Source: Proteromonas lacertae
Lineage: Eukaryota; Sar; Bigyra; Opalinata; Proteromonadidae
Length of the DNA stretch: 64,000 nucleotides
Direction of reading: 5' to 3'
Assembly: GCA_002245135.1 (NCBI GenBank)
Contig: NGBS01000005.1
Coordinates: forward strand, 182,379 to 246,378
The first letter of the stretch is position 1; each line of letters opens with the position of its first letter. Shown one piece after another: positions 1 to 12,414 of the stretch. A model generated the notes under the pieces. It saw only the letters and a list, made by a program, of their open reading frames with translations, made no database searches and was not told the DNA's origin. A program made the position numbers and the translations under genes.

Positions 1-1075
1 CAACAATATTTATATCCAAAATCACGAATAGCTATTGAAATGAAAGAAGAGGATTATAATGACCTTAAAAATCAAATTGAAACTGGATCATTAGGAAGAT
101 ATCCATTTAAATTATGTCAAAATATTTCATTATATTTATTAAAGAAAGATATAGATACATTATTTCTTATTAGTAGACAAGTATAATATTATTATTACTC
201 TATATATATAGTATATGGAAATATTATCTATTCATTATAATATACCATATGATTTAGTTAAAGCATCTTTACTATCACAAACGTTTAATAAACTAGATAG
301 ATATATCCTTTATTTATATATTGTTTTTTAATAATATTTATCATTTCTTAATGTTTATTTATCTATTGTATCAAATGAATCTAATAGTGATTATAATAAA
401 TCAGATGATGAATCATACTCATTTTATTCATTTCCTACTTCACACTTAAGACAATCAAAAGTTAATTCAGATTTTACAGTTTATATAAATAGTTCTATAT
501 TTGTAAGTAGAACAAATTCAAATAGTCTTTCTACAACATCCAATGATAATAATCATAGCAATAATAGTAACAATCACAATAATGAAAAGAATAAAGAGAT
601 TGTTCCATTAGAGTATATAAATGGATCAAAACCAATATTTGGAATTCAAGGGATTTTAACTGATAAAGATACATTCAGTTTTTTTTCATCTTTTTTATTT
701 GATAAAGTATTTATATTTAATTATATGTTTTTAGTATCATTTTAATGATTGTACAAAAATAACTGAATTTCTTCGTTTGTATAATATTGCTGATCAGACT
801 AGTCAGTTAACGTTAAGATCTCAAAAGTTATATAAAGCTGCTATTAAGTATTTCATTGAGTTAAATCCTTTTCAATATTTATTACCTCCTAATTATTCAA
901 AGAAAATTATTGATTTGTTAAAAAATAATAAATTTCAAAACGATTCGTTGGTTTCAATAAACAATTGTTTATTAAATGTATGAAATATATGATTATATAT
1001 GTTTTATAGATATTAGGAGTGTATTTTATCCCTCGTTATGAATATTATAAACTACATATTGCTGTATTATCATAA
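1..1075 (+). CDS. RGS-domain protein, 3' part (5' end outside window)
   Basis: The reading frame is open from base 1 (QQYLYPKSR...) and continues through several short introns. The last is about 980-1009, and the gene stops with TAA at 1073-1075. The C-terminal portion (about 620-1072) reads like a regulator of G-protein signalling domain. A helical segment with ITEFLRLYNIADQ is followed by KLYKAAIKYFIEL, then a PSNY-like PPNYSKKI, and the usual end in which an aliphatic helix leads to YFIPRYEYYKLH (compare YPRFLxSxxY in the family). RGS domains speed GTP hydrolysis by G-alpha subunits, so this gene may belong to the same signalling network as the class C receptor at 29439-41172, though nothing links them directly. 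A low-complexity Asn/Ser stretch lies before the domain (about 500-600). The intron near 300-380 is not resolved. Confidence 0.55.
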
Positions 1076-1591
1076 GAATAATTATTTAATTTGTGTATGA
1101 CTTGTTTTTACTAGAGAAGTGTTTATCATAAGAGATTTAATGATATAGTTATTTTTATGTGATTGAAAAATAAAAAAAGAAATTAAACAAGCTTTTGGCT
1201 TGATATTAAAAAATCATTTTAGCTATAGAAATCATATCAAACATGTTTATCCCATTTTATTCTTTTAAACTAGCAGAATTTGCAATGTTGATGTTGAAAA
1301 CATTGATTGAAGAGCATTACAATTTTGTGATTTTGTTATTGATTTAAAATACAAAACAATATAATATATGTGTTTAATATTGTTTATTTCACTATTATCA
1401 AAGTAGCTGATATACTAATTACTCAATTAATACAATTAAATTAGTTAATGAATAATTATTGGATATTTGGATTATCAAAATAGCTAATATGTGTTCCTTA
1501 AACATAATAAAGCAAAAATGATGATTTTAGAATAGGCAAAAAAAGAGGTGAAAAACGATTTTTTAAAAAGTTCGCTTTTTTAAAAACGGAA
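1076..1591. other. intergenic, no gene seen
   Basis: AT-rich spacer between the RGS gene and the first GLUG copy. No open frame, tRNA-like fold or repeat was recognised. Its last bases hold an A/T hairpin-like run and the TTCGCTTTTTTAAAA motif just before the next ATG. Confidence 0.6.
1571..1585 (+). promoter_or_regulatory. T-run motif upstream of GLUG copy 1
   Basis: TTCGCTTTTTTAAAA ends 6 nt before the ATG at 1592. It resembles TTCACACTTTTTTAAA found before four other genes of this region. It also forms the right half of a short inverted repeat with a TTCG loop. A role as a core promoter or initiator is inference. Confidence 0.3.
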
Positions 1592-2390
1592 ATGAAAAGT
1601 GGATTAAGTATAAATAATTACTAATATTTATGTAGTTTTACTTGCCTTAATATTAGCTACATACTGTGAAGCTGTGAATGAGAAGGGTGTAAAAACAGCA
1701 AAATCTACCAGTGATACTACAGACTTCAAGAATTTAATGATGCAAACAGGCTCTGTCACCTTAAATAAGGACTACAAAATATATATGGATGAATAGACTA
1801 CTGTGTCACCATCATTTTCTAAATTGAATGGAAATGGTCATACTATCACATTACATTACACATATTCATATAGTAATAAAAAATTGGGTTTATTCTCAGG
1901 CATGTCAGATAAGGAGGTGTATGATTTGAAATTTAAAACTACTGAGACTAGTTTTATATCAAGTAGTTTATTTGGATCAATAACTAATTGCCATTTATAT
2001 AATGTAGAACTAATACTTAGCAGTGGAGCAACATTTAAAGATTGGTCAGGTGATAATGGACTTATATTTTCAGTTATTACAAGTTCAACCTTGCTAAATG
2101 TCAGTGTTACTACCTCACATTCAATTATTGTTAAAACAGAAGAATATTTAGATAAATATGATGAGAATAACATTGGTGTTATAGCTGGAGGTGTAAAAGG
2201 AACATGTACCTTTGCTGGATTATATGTATCAGGAAAAATAGAAGTTAAATCAGGAGGGAATAATAATCACTTTGGTGTATTATTAGGAAAGGTATATGAA
2301 AGTGCAAATGTAGTAATAATATCATCAATAGTTGATATTAATGATTTTATAGTCACATCAAGTCATAGTGTAGGTGGAATAGTTCAATAC
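1592..2390 (+). pseudogene. truncated GLUG-type surface protein (first copy)
   Basis: The start is the ATG at 1592, giving MKSGL, then an intron (1607-1634) and a signal-peptide core VLLALILATYCEA. This is the same exon layout as the copy at 4256. The ectodomain follows (FSGMSDKEVYDLKFK, GTCTFAGLYVSGKIEV), clearly homologous to the 4256 copy. Two defects are visible. A TAG at about 1795-1797 stands where the sister has TGG (Trp), and the sequence ends abruptly at 2390, where it joins the NCAPG2 5' fragment. The stalk and membrane anchor are missing. It is most likely a dead copy, cut by the rearrangement that placed the duplicated block here. Confidence 0.7.
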
Positions 2391-3085
2391 TATCATCATC
2401 AAAGTCTAATAAATAAAATCCATCTTTTACTGCATATCTATTAGATATATATTAATCAATATAGAATATAATATATATTTATACAATCTTTTGATTAAAG
2501 ACACATTTCCATTTTCATCTAAACATCTTAACAATAGATATGGTAATAATTGAGGAATTACCATCTCTTTATCAGGTTTGTCTTTAATATAATAACTTTC
2601 ACATAGTAAGGATATAGCATTCTGTAAGATAGGCTCAGAGGATAATTGAAATAAAATATCATGTAAAATACACAATATCTGCTTCATTATGTCAGTAATT
2701 GTTTTATTTTTCTATTAAATTATAACAGAAATATAAATAAATACAATGAGGAAGGAATTAAACAAAGATGTAATTCCTGTAATGAATTTAATAGCATTAT
2801 CATATTCATCTTTTGCTGGTTGTGATTGTCCTTCTACAAGTATGTGTGACTCTGACTTTATCAAATCATTTAGTCTGACAAGTAATGCATTCCATAATCT
2901 ATTGATCATCTAGATATTATTAGGATTTATAAATATACTTTGTCGGGAATCATATCAAAAGTGTCACTAAAACTAAATGGGTCAGTTTTCTGAAAATCTT
3001 TTGCCACATAACTAATAAATGTAAGCCCATCAACATCATTCTCAATATCACTTAAAAACTGTTCAATATTCGTCTTTTTAACCAT
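2391..3085 (-). pseudogene. NCAPG2 5' fragment (duplicated exons 1-3 and start of exon 4)
   Basis: Minus-strand copy of the first exons of the condensin II gene whose complete version starts at 12350. It has the ATG at 3083-3085, then DPFSFSDTFDMIPDK, an intron, NRLWNALLVRLNDL, an intron, and the QILCILHDILF exon. Homology ends at 2390 inside exon 4, where it abuts the truncated GLUG copy, so the HEAT-repeat body is absent. The fragment could still be transcribed because it retains the divergent promoter shared with the XRCC3-like gene. It cannot make a condensin subunit. Confidence 0.85.
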
Positions 3086-3149
3086 TTCAAATTTAAAATT
3101 CGAAAGTATCAAGCCAAACTATTCATTTTAAAAATACCGCCAAAGTGAG

Positions 3150-4149
3150 ATGTTCAAAACAGCTGATGAATTATTACATGATTATTACTATAGCAGAATA
3201 CTATCAACAGGATGTGGTGATATAGATGCTTGTTTATGTGGTGGTGTTCCTTTACAAGGAGTAATAGAGTTATCTGGTGAATCATCATCAGGTAAAACTC
3301 AACTGGGACTCCAGTTATTACTTCAGGTATATAAATATATAATGATAATGTTATTCTATAAAAGTAGTGTAATCTTCCTTTAGATGAAGGTGGTTTGAAT
3401 GGCAATTCAGTGTTTTTATCAACTGAAGGTGATTTTTCAATAGACAGATTATCTGAGATGGGTGAATACTTTTGTGTATGAGTGTTTTGTTAATTGTGAA
3501 TAGAAGAAACATCGAGGATACGATATAAACAGTTTATTCGAGTCAATATTTATAGAGAAAGTGTCAACAAATCAAGAGATGGTAGATCTGTTAGTATGTT
3601 TGTTGATTATTCTGTTTAGTTGAATAGACTTCCACTTTTACTAGAAAATTCGAATATAAAGTTAATAGTAGTTGATTCAATAGCCGCAATGTTTCGTGGT
3701 GAGTTTGATAATACGTTGCAAGATATGAAAAGTCGAACAGAGTGGTTAATTACAATCTCTTTAATCCTTCATCAATTAAATTATAAATATAAAATACCTA
3801 TATTAGTAATAAACCAAATTAGTGATGTCTTTGATGGTTCAAATCTCAATTCTAGCTTAATTCGAAATGTTACTCCAGCTTTAGGTAATGTATGGAGTTA
3901 TTATATAAATCATCGATTTATGATTAGTCGATATGGTTCAACAATTCCAAATGGCTTGACGAGCAAACCTGAGAAAGAACTGAGTGATGATATAGATAAG
4001 AGTAAGATTCGTAGATTTGATGTAGTATTTTCTCCAACTCTGAAGAGTTGTTGTTGTTATTTTACGATAGATTCAAGTGGAGTAGTAAATGTATAATTTT
4101 TGTGTAATTTTTGTGTTGTATATAGGATGTTACCATCATTTGGCATTAA
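3150..4149 (+). CDS. XRCC3: XRCC3-like RAD51 paralogue, copy A
   Basis: RecA/RAD51-family ATPase, expected to act in homologous recombination with other RAD51 paralogues. The spliced protein starts [14 protein letters not shown] and has a Walker A loop GESSSGKTQ, then LQLLLQ joined by an intron to [21 protein letters not shown]. This matches the XRCC3 arrangement of a Gly-rich strand followed by a CTED-like motif. Walker B is [11 protein letters not shown], followed by INQISD and TPALGNVW. Introns lie at about 3328-3367, 3480-3505, 3595-3620 and probably 4093-4126. If the last is spliced the protein ends DVTIIWH at 4149; if not, it stops at 4096. At about 275 residues it lacks an N-terminal helix-hairpin-helix domain. 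It is divergent from the NCAPG2 fragment with only about 65 bp between starts. It is nearly identical to 12415-13414, so both copies look functional. Confidence 0.85.
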
Positions 4150-4227
4150 ATAATAATGAAATAATTCAAAATGCTAAATAAATGGATGTGTAAACAAAAA
4201 AACACGTTTATTGTGTGTGAAATTTAC

Positions 4228-4243
4228 TTCACACTTTTTTAAA
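4228..4243 (+). promoter_or_regulatory. TTCACACTTTTTTAAA upstream motif
   Basis: The 16-mer ends 12 nt before the ATG at 4256. The same 16 bases occur at 6348, 13493 and 14306, always 12-15 nt before a start codon. Two different gene families share it (GLUG protein and membrane protein 1), so it is not explained by the coding duplication alone. A core promoter or transcription-start element is inferred. Confidence 0.4.
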
Positions 4244-4255
4244 AGAAAAACAGTT

Positions 4256-6152
4256 ATGAAAGCTGAGTTAAGTATTTAATCTTTCTTATATTTTAATAGT
4301 TCTACTCATTCTAGTGTTAGTTACTTACTGTCAAGCTCAACAGGAGACAACTGTAAAGAGATCAGTGTATGCCACTGATACAGAAGAGTTACAGGATTTG
4401 ACAAGAACTCCTGGCTCTATTACTCTATATAAAGATTATACAGTTGATATGTATGAATGGATTGTAACTTCGCCATATTTTACTAAACTGAATGGAAATG
4501 GTTATACAATTACGCTAGACTACAGAAATGTAAGAAGTGGAAAGCAATTGAGTTTATTCTCAGGCATGTCAGATAAGGAGGTGTATGATTTGAAATTTAA
4601 AACTACTGAGACTAGTTTTATATCAGGTAGTTTATTTGGATCAATTACTAATTGTTATTTATATCATGTAGAACTAACACTTAGTTATGCAACTTTAAGA
4701 GATTGGTCAGTAAGTGATGGGTTAATATCTTCGGTAGTGACAAATTCAGCAATGCTAAATGTTGGTGTTACACTAACTTCTCTATTTACTGGTATTACAA
4801 TGGATTATATATATTCACATGACAGCATCAGCATAGGTATTATTGCAGGAAGTGTAAAAGGAACATGTACCTTTGCTGGATTATATGTATCAGGAAAAAT
4901 AGAAGTTACATCAGGAGGGAATTATAATAGTTTTGGTATATTATTTGGAAGTATTGAAAGTAAGGCAAATGTATTAATATCAACATCAACAGTTAATATT
5001 AATTATTTTAAGGCAGTATCAGCTCATTCTAATTATAGAGTAGGTTCAATAATTGGTAAGAACGAAGGAGGTAATGTTGAATTAAAAAAATTATTAGTTA
5101 ATATATATGGTAATACACATCAAGAAGCATCTACAAGAAGTTCATTGTATTTTGGAACAGTGATCGGTTCTAGTAGTGGTAAAGTCATAATTAGTAATTC
5201 ATTTATATATAATACATTTAATGTAATTGAAATATATACAGGAGCTACCTTCAAAAGTGGTGGAGTTATAGGTACAGCAGAGTATTCAACATTATCAATT
5301 ACTAATTCTTCAGTAATTATAAAGTTTTCATTAAATGCTATACCTACGAGTTGTTATGGTGGATTTTTAGTCGGTTATACTGATAGAGCTAATGTTAAAT
5401 TAAACTACAATATGTTTGCTATAATGTTTGTAACATTTAACTATCCATTTAAATATTATGATATAGGTAATGATGATTATTCAACATCACTTTCTGCAAC
5501 AAATACATATTATTATTATAGTAGATATGGTACTCATACTATTTATATTAGACACTATTCCATTCAGCAATTAAATGGCCCTTTATCAAATCCTTCATTA
5601 CTTTTACCTGATTTTAATTATGATACAGAAAATAATTTAAATTATTATTCTAAAATGGCTCATTTATCCAGCAATGGATATTCTAATATAATAGATGACT
5701 CTAATAAAGATTTCTCTAAAGTTGATATTACATTCAGTGGAACAACTCCAAGTTATAAGAGTGATTATAGTTATATATATAATATCGATAATATTCCTTC
5801 GACAATTTCATCTAAATCATCAGATGATTTTTATATTATCTTTATGCCTAAATCATATGAAAGTTTTACTGTAGATTATGATGGTAGTCATGAATGTGTT
5901 AGTTCAAGTTATTTACCATTATCTATTAGTCCAGCAATAAGATATAAAGCAATATTTACATTTTCATGTGAAAGAAAAATGAGTTTTGAATTAGTCATAA
6001 AATCCTCTAGCCATAACAAATATTACAGTAAAACTGTATATTGGAAGTCTGGCGGAGATGATAGTGGTGGAGGTGGTGGCGGAGCGGTAGTGGAGATGAT
6101 GGAGATTATGAAGATGAGTACGATGACCCAAGAGAATCACTTGAAAGATTAA
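4256..6152 (+). CDS. GLUG-type surface protein, copy A, frameshifted before its membrane anchor
   Basis: The start is the ATG at 4256 (MKAEL). A 28-nt intron splits the signal peptide, which continues ILLILVLVTYCQAQ. The ectodomain of about 550 residues has repeated Gly-rich strand-turn units (GIIAGSVKGT, VGSIIGKNEGGN, FGTVIGSSSGKV, GGVIGTAEYS, GGFLVGYTDRAN). These resemble the GLUG motif of bacterial and protist adhesins and probably form a right-handed beta-helix. A C-terminal module with VSSSYLPLSISP follows, then a Gly/Asp stalk. Compared with 13521-14202, one G is missing in the Gly-codon run near 6085. The frame therefore leaves the stalk and ends at 6152, while the intact anchor (LIYGNAGVAVLIVLISICCY in the proper frame) sits at about 6160-6243. 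The product would be secreted rather than anchored, unless the base loss is a sequencing error. Binding target unknown. Confidence 0.7.
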
Positions 6153-6347
6153 TCACGCAAATCCTTATATATGGAAATGCTGGTGTTGCTGTTCTCATTG
6201 TTCTTATTTCTATTTGTTGCTATTTCACAAATAGAAACAAATAACTACTAAAATGAATATCCAATTTAATATATATTGTTTTTTGTATTTTAAAGAATAA
6301 AAGAAAATAAAAAATGAAATTGTAGGACTTTTTAAGTCAAAATTTAG

Positions 6348-6363
6348 TTCACACTTTTTTAAA
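6348..6363 (+). promoter_or_regulatory. TTCACACTTTTTTAAA upstream motif
   Basis: Same 16-mer as at 4228, here ending 15 nt before the ATG at 6379 of membrane protein 1 copy A. Confidence 0.4.
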
Positions 6364-6378
6364 TACTGTTTCTTTTCT

Positions 6379-7474
6379 ATGTCAGAGAATAACGCCACAA
6401 ACAACTCAGCTCAAGTAACCAACACATGCTGTTGTTTTTCTGTTTGTTGTTATTCATGTAATCTCTTCACTGCTTGTGTATTAGAAATTTGTTATATTCT
6501 TTTAGTTATTTACAACTATCATGGGAATAATGGCATTTTTCTTTAACTCTGATTTATTCATGACATGTTGTGCTGTACTTGCTCTTGATATCATACAATA
6601 TTCTGGATCTTGTTGTTTTGGAAGAAATAAGTGTTTCTATTATTTCGTATATCACTCATTATTTTATTTTTCTACTATATAGTCGATGTTTATGTCTGGA
6701 GTTACTTTCATCATTAACATATCTTTTTCATAATAACAACTATAACAGTTTATCTTAATTATATATAAATAGCAATATCCATTTATACTTATTCTGAACT
6801 TATTAAAGAGTATATATATTCTATTATATAATATAATTAGTAATAATAACAAAGTATTTGAATTTAGGACTATATTCAATGGTTTATTCACCTTTATTGG
6901 AATATTTAATACAATGTTCTCAGGTCTTCTTTTCACACAATCATCGATATATCGAGATAAATCTGCAATATGATCCCAGAGATTAGAACAATTGAAATGC
7001 AAAGAAGTGCAATTCCAATTGGAACAACAGTTGTTAACTGTTAATTCTCCTCCAATTGAAACTCAAAAACAACCAGAAACTACTAACGTAATTGGAACAA
7101 CACAGCCATCAACTGTAATTGCAGTTGCTGGTAATAGTGTAGTAAATGCATCAACTGTTCCATGTGTAAATAATATAGATGAAAGTGATTTATATGATAT
7201 TAAAAAATATGTGATAAGTGATATAATATTCTGCTCAATCTTCGTTATTTATACATTTGCTTATCCTGGATTTCATGATGATGCAATATCAGCTTTTGCT
7301 GTTATATTTCTTATATTTAGAATTGCATATATGACATTAATTTGTATGAGAAAGTGGAGAACTTTAATCTATCAAATTGTTTATGTTGTAAATGCAATTG
7401 TATCTATTGGATATATATCATTTTTTTACTCATATAATATTATTAATTATAAATCCTTGACCAAAGATTTGTAA
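6379..7474 (+). pseudogene. small multi-pass membrane protein 1, copy A (degenerate)
   Basis: Begins MSENNATNNSAQ with a Cys cluster (CCCFSVCCYSC), then a hydrophobic exon with FTTIMGIMAFFF. Further membrane segments lie downstream (DIIFCSIFVIYTFAYPGF, AYMTLICM). Against copy B (14336-15417), copy A has two extra bases near 6971, which put a TGA in frame, and one more near 7034, which restores the frame. The first half of the protein is thereby cut from the second. I do not recognise the family: four or so membrane spans with a Pro/Thr/Gln-rich linker between two pairs. The exon map in 6600-6860 is uncertain. Confidence 0.5.
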
Positions 7475-7503
7475 GTTGTTGTATTAATATATCTAATTAC
7501 TCA

Positions 7504-8065
7504 AATGGTTAATTTTATCAAAGTTGCTGCTAAGAATGATGTTGACTTTTATAAGTGGCTTCTTGAGCATAAGGAGTACTTTCCTGATAATCCAACTGAT
7601 GATAATATAAGAAGTATTGTTAAAGCCAACATGTAAAATGAATATTAATATATTATTTATAGATATGCGTATGGTATTACTGCCTTCTTCTTTTTCTCAT
7701 TTTCTTGTGAAAGTGTATAATTATATATATATTATATTATTCTATAGTTTTTTGTTACATTAGCTGGATATACACTTGCATTTCCTCCAAAGGATAACAA
7801 TTCACAACCAAAACAAGAAGAAGATGTTGTTGTTTCTCTTGAAGATAATAATATTCCACAACCACAACCAGAGAAAGAAATAAATACTCCTGAAAACAAT
7901 AATCCACCTATTCAACAAACAACTATTGCTGTGAGAGAGTTACCAGATGCAGAAGAAATAAAAAAAGATGAAATTATTCCTTTTGCAGAAATAATTGTTG
8001 ATGAAAATAATGAAAATGAAAAGACAAATACTCCAGATAATGATATACCACCTCCAATATTATAA
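7504..8065 (+). CDS. small membrane protein 2, copy A
   Basis: Three exons joined by GTAAAA...TAG (about 7634-7662) and GTATAA...TAG (about 7714-7747) give MVNFIKVAAKNDVDFYKW. A hydrophobic pair follows (YGITAFFFFSFSCES and FFVTLAGYTLAFPP), then an acidic, Pro/Gln-rich tail of about 100 residues ending PPPIL. No family is recognised. The N-terminal segment is amphipathic and the tail should face the cytosol or lumen as a flexible arm. The gene sits about 30 bp behind membrane protein 1 in both copies. The two proteins may therefore act together, though this is only inferred from the conserved pairing. It is diverged from copy B at 15461. Confidence 0.55.
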
Positions 8066-8565
8066 ACACTGATCAAATTCTAATCTCATTTGAATTTGAC
8101 TATACACAAATTTAATCACACTATTCTGCATTTTGTTTATTGAGAAAATATACAAGACCATATTAGATAATTACTATTCTATAAAATATTCATTTATTTA
8201 AAGAAACACTTCTGGCCATCAAGTGGAAAGTCACATTACATGAATTTAGTGAAATATATAATTCATGTATAACTTGTATTTGCAACTATTAAAAGTATTT
8301 AATAATTCCAAATATTAATTCAAATGCTCTTTAAAAATTCAAATTAAAAACAAAAAGTATATAATCTGAGTGCATGAATTATTTTATGGGATACATACAA
8401 TAATAAAACATAAATTACAATAACTACACAAATTGAAAAGCAGATAACTGATTATTTTGATAACTGATTAAATTGCTAAATTTAAATAAATGGAGATAAA
8501 ACATATCAATCATAAGATAAAAACAATTAATTGTTTATGATATTATTATTATATTTGTTGTGAAT
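8066..8565. other. intergenic, decaying edge of the duplication
   Basis: The first 70 bp still resemble 16018-16085. The rest is AT-rich with no open frame seen. It separates converging genes, so it should hold both 3' ends. Confidence 0.5.
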
Positions 8566-11500
8566 TTACTCAACTAATCCTTTCAATTCATCTAACACTT
8601 TCATTTTTTCATCTTTTGATTCATTTAATGGTAATTCTATACATTAATAATATTAACAATATATATATATATACTTCCTACTGTCAAGTTATAAAACTCA
8701 TTCAATCTTTCTTTGATCTTTTCCATTACTGTATTTGGAGTTGATAATGTAAATACATTCACAAACATCACAATTTCTCTATCAAACTCAATAGATAATT
8801 CATTCCAACAATAATCTTGAATAAATATGCTTAATGCCACAGATTTTGCATATTCTATTACATTAATAAATACTAAAAATACGAGAATATAAATTGACTG
8901 TTTCTTGAGATATATCAGATATATTCTTAACAATTTCATTACTATTGTTCATATCTGAATTCTTAATTAAAGACTTGATAAAATCCTTATAAAATAACTA
9001 TAAATAATAATAGCAAATATATACATTTTGCTGTTTATTCTTACCAACTTGAACTAATAATTTAGTCAAAATGGAAGATAAACATAGCCACATATTACTA
9101 TTCATTCTTTCAAATATATTACTCTTTATAACATTATAATAATCAATTAACATATTGTTCTTCATTGAATAATGGTATATTCCGTTAATAATATCATAAA
9201 AATAAGGTTCAATTGTTTCACAATATTTATTTAATATCTCTGAATTATTCTGCAAATTGTTCATTAACATTTCATAATGATCAAATACATATTCCAATAA
9301 CTATTATTATTATATAATTAATAATTAGATATACATTAATATTACATATATTTAATCTTATTATATCTGTTATAAACCCATAGAATAATGAAATATATCT
9401 TGATATAGTTGATGATAATGATGATGTTTCTTTATTACTATTTTGTTTTTTACTTTTCTTTGACGTATGTTCAATCTCTATTCCAGATAATGATAATTGC
9501 AAATATAATGGATATAGATTTGATTTAATAGCTTCATAACACTTTGATATGAAATCTGGTACAATCTTGTTGTTATTGAGTGATAGATATAATGAATATT
9601 TCAATAATATTTGCATTAACAAGTATATAGTTTCACTTGTTTCTATATATATAATTATGTATGTAAAATATACCACTATTATTAATATCAAATTGAATCA
9701 TACAATGAACAAAATCATCCACTAATTCATTATAGTGTTCTGAAATGAATTGAATCAATACTGGACGACTATTGGCTGGATCATTAGTTAATATATATAG
9801 ATAAATATTCAAATTCTTATTAATATGTATATAATCTTTAGTATTTATCTTTCTTTTCTTTGTATTAGATGTATTAGCATCTCCTTTGTTCATGTTATTT
9901 ATATTTTCATAAAGTAAATTCAATATCTCATTACAACTATTATATTGACAATAACAGTTAATATAACAGTATAATAACTCTTCAGGTATTGGTTGGGGTG
10001 TAAGTATTGCGTCATTTACTAATTCAGATATCTATTTCAATATATAATATATAATTTATACAATAGCATAATGTGATGGTATAAATATCATTATTTTAAT
10101 AATATATACCAATCCATAGGTAGTATCAGTGATTGATTTGAAATAGGTAATTAATATATTGATCCTTTCTTCCTATTCATATAATATAATAATAATAATA
10201 TAATTTTTAATAGAATATACAGTAAATTCATCATATAAATAATGTAATAATTCGATATTTTCCTTTGATTCTAACTGTATATGTATTGAATCCCATAATG
10301 TATAAATATTCCATAATATATTCTCTAATAACTCCACTGATACTTCTTCTTCCTCCTCCTCCTCTTTTACTTTATCATTCTTAGATTTCTTTTTAGTTTT
10401 ACTGTTGTTCTTATTATTATTATTATTATTAGAAGAAGAAGAAGATAAGGAGTTAATATGAGAAATTAAAAAGCAATTAAATAATTTAATCAACTTACAA
10501 ATTCTTGATATATTCACTATATTGTGTAACTGACTAAAGAATAAATTTGCAGCTTCATAATTCTTTTCAATCAATGTAAACGATCTACTCACTAATTCAG
10601 AACCATTTACATTATCAGGAAAGAAAGAATTACATATTAATTGACTTAATAATAACAATATCTTTGGTTTATCATAATCTAATACCGTTCTATGTAGGAT
10701 ATTCTCTATGTTAACTACTTCATAATATTTTATGAATTTCATATTTTTGATTTTGTTTAACATCTTACACAGTGATAATCTCACATTTTCACTATTATCG
10801 TGAATAAATGGACTTAAAGATGGTAATATTGGTTGTAAAACAGATTGAGTTAATGGATTCTCCATTATAAATGAAATACCCTAAATATAATAATAATTAT
10901 TATTATATTTATATATACTTCAATTACAGAAGCTCTAACATTACTATTACTTCCATCGTATAATAACTTATTCAACAAAATATTGAAAATATTCTGAATA
11001 AAGTTAACAGGTATTAACTCCCAGTATATATTCAATATTCTGCAAATACCTTGAATAGCAATCACTCTAATTCGAGAATCACAATCTTGTAGACTATTTG
11101 TTAAAGTATTAAACTGTTTCTGTATAAATTCATCTTTTTCTACTTGGGTGGAATTAGGTAATTGAAATGGAAATATATTAATAAATAATGTTAATGCATT
11201 TCCTCTAATTATGTGATTATAAACATTCAAAGATCTCCAGATGATAGGATCATACAGCTTATATAGCATTTCATCAGTCTGCTGTTTATGAGAATGAAAT
11301 ATATCCAATATATAAAACAATGATTTGAATAATATAGGATTTGATATATGGATTGCTAAATGAATAAAATCTTGCAAACAGATATTTTCGATCAATAATC
11401 TTGTTTGTCCATTACTCTTTATCCATGCATGATAATATATATCTGCATAGGATAATATAATTGTCTTTGGAACGTATAATAATTGATTCTTTATTGTTTC

Positions 11501-12350
11501 ATGAATGGATGTAATTAGTGATGAATGAACTTGAAAAAAAAATGATAGAAATTTCTTTCCCTATAATATATATATATATATATATACATCACTTGTCTTA
11601 ATGAATAATGGATGTATAACACAATGAAGACATAATTCTTTTAAAGATTCAATACTATCATCATCAAAGTCTAATAAATAAAATCCATCTTTTACTGCAT
11701 ATCTATTAGATATATATTAATCAATATAGAATATAATATATATTTATACAATCTTTTGATTAAAGACACATTTCCATTTTCATCTAAACATCTTAACAAT
11801 AGATATGGTAATAATTGAGGAATTACCATCTCTTTATCAGGCTTGTCTTTAATATAATAACTTTCACATAGTAAGGATATAGCATTCTGTAAGATAGGCT
11901 CAGAGGATAATTGAAATAAAATATCATGTAAAATACACAATATCTGCTTCATTATGTCAGTAATTGTTTTATTTTTCTATTAAATTATAACAGAAATGTA
12001 AATAAATACAATGAGGAAGGAATTAAACAAAGATGTAATTCCTGTAATGAATTTAATAGCATTATCATATTCATCTTTTGCTGGTTGTGATTGCCCTTCT
12101 ACAAGTATGTGTGACTCTGACTTTATCAAATCATTTAGTCTGACAAGTAATGCATTCCATAATCTATTGATCATCTAGATATTATTAGGATTTATAAATA
12201 TACTTTGTCGGGAATCATATCAAAAGTGTCACTAAAACTAAATGGGTCAGTTTTCTGAAAATCTTTTGCCACATAACTAATAAATGTAAGCCCATCAACA
12301 TCATTCTCAATATCACTTAAAAACTTCTCAATATTCGACTTTTTAACCAT
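8566..12350 (-). CDS. NCAPG2: condensin-2 complex subunit G2 (NCAPG2)
   Basis: HEAT-repeat regulatory subunit of condensin II, which compacts chromosomes in the nucleus. From the ATG at 12348-12350 the exons read through about ten GTAT...TAG introns to TAA at 8566. Segments that match vertebrate NCAPG2 in order are DPFSFSDTF at the N terminus, ADIYYHAWIKSNGQ, IENICLQDFIHLAIH, EMLYKLYDPIIWRSL, RGNALTLFINIFPFQ, RIRVIAIQGICRILNIYW and SNVRASV. The most telling are FIHDNSENVRLSLCKMLNKI and the following LICNSFFPDN. An Asn/Ser/Lys/Glu low-complexity insert lies at about 10350-10440. The last exon ends LDELKGLVE. The gene is complete; its 5' exons were copied to 2391-3085. It is divergent from the XRCC3-like copy B (about 65 bp apart), so the two probably share a promoter. 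Confidence 0.9.
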
Positions 12351-12414
12351 TTCAAATTTAAAATTCGAAAGTATCAAGCCAAACTATTCATTTTAAAAAT
12401 ACCGCCAAAGTGAG

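Larger units (their letters stand above)
2391..8135. repeat. segmental duplication, copy A
   Basis: Homologous to 11656-16085. 2391-4347 matches 11656-13612 with only about ten differences noted by eye. 4348-6029 has no counterpart in copy B, which instead has 13613-13983. 6030 to about 6960 is again near-identical, and about 6960-8135 matches only loosely. The left edge falls on a shared TTCAATAC, which precedes the homology in both copies. Copy A carries an NCAPG2 5' fragment, XRCC3-like, the GLUG protein, a broken membrane gene and a second small membrane gene. Confidence 0.9.

Noticed and set aside
1856-2173. Minus-strand frame opposite the first GLUG copy
   Set aside because: Antisense shadow of the plus-strand homology with 4256-6152.
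4314-6152. Bacterial adhesin acquired by recent transfer
   Set aside because: The gene has a typical host intron in its signal peptide, host-like base composition and relatives in the same region. An ancient transfer of the GLUG motif cannot be judged from here.
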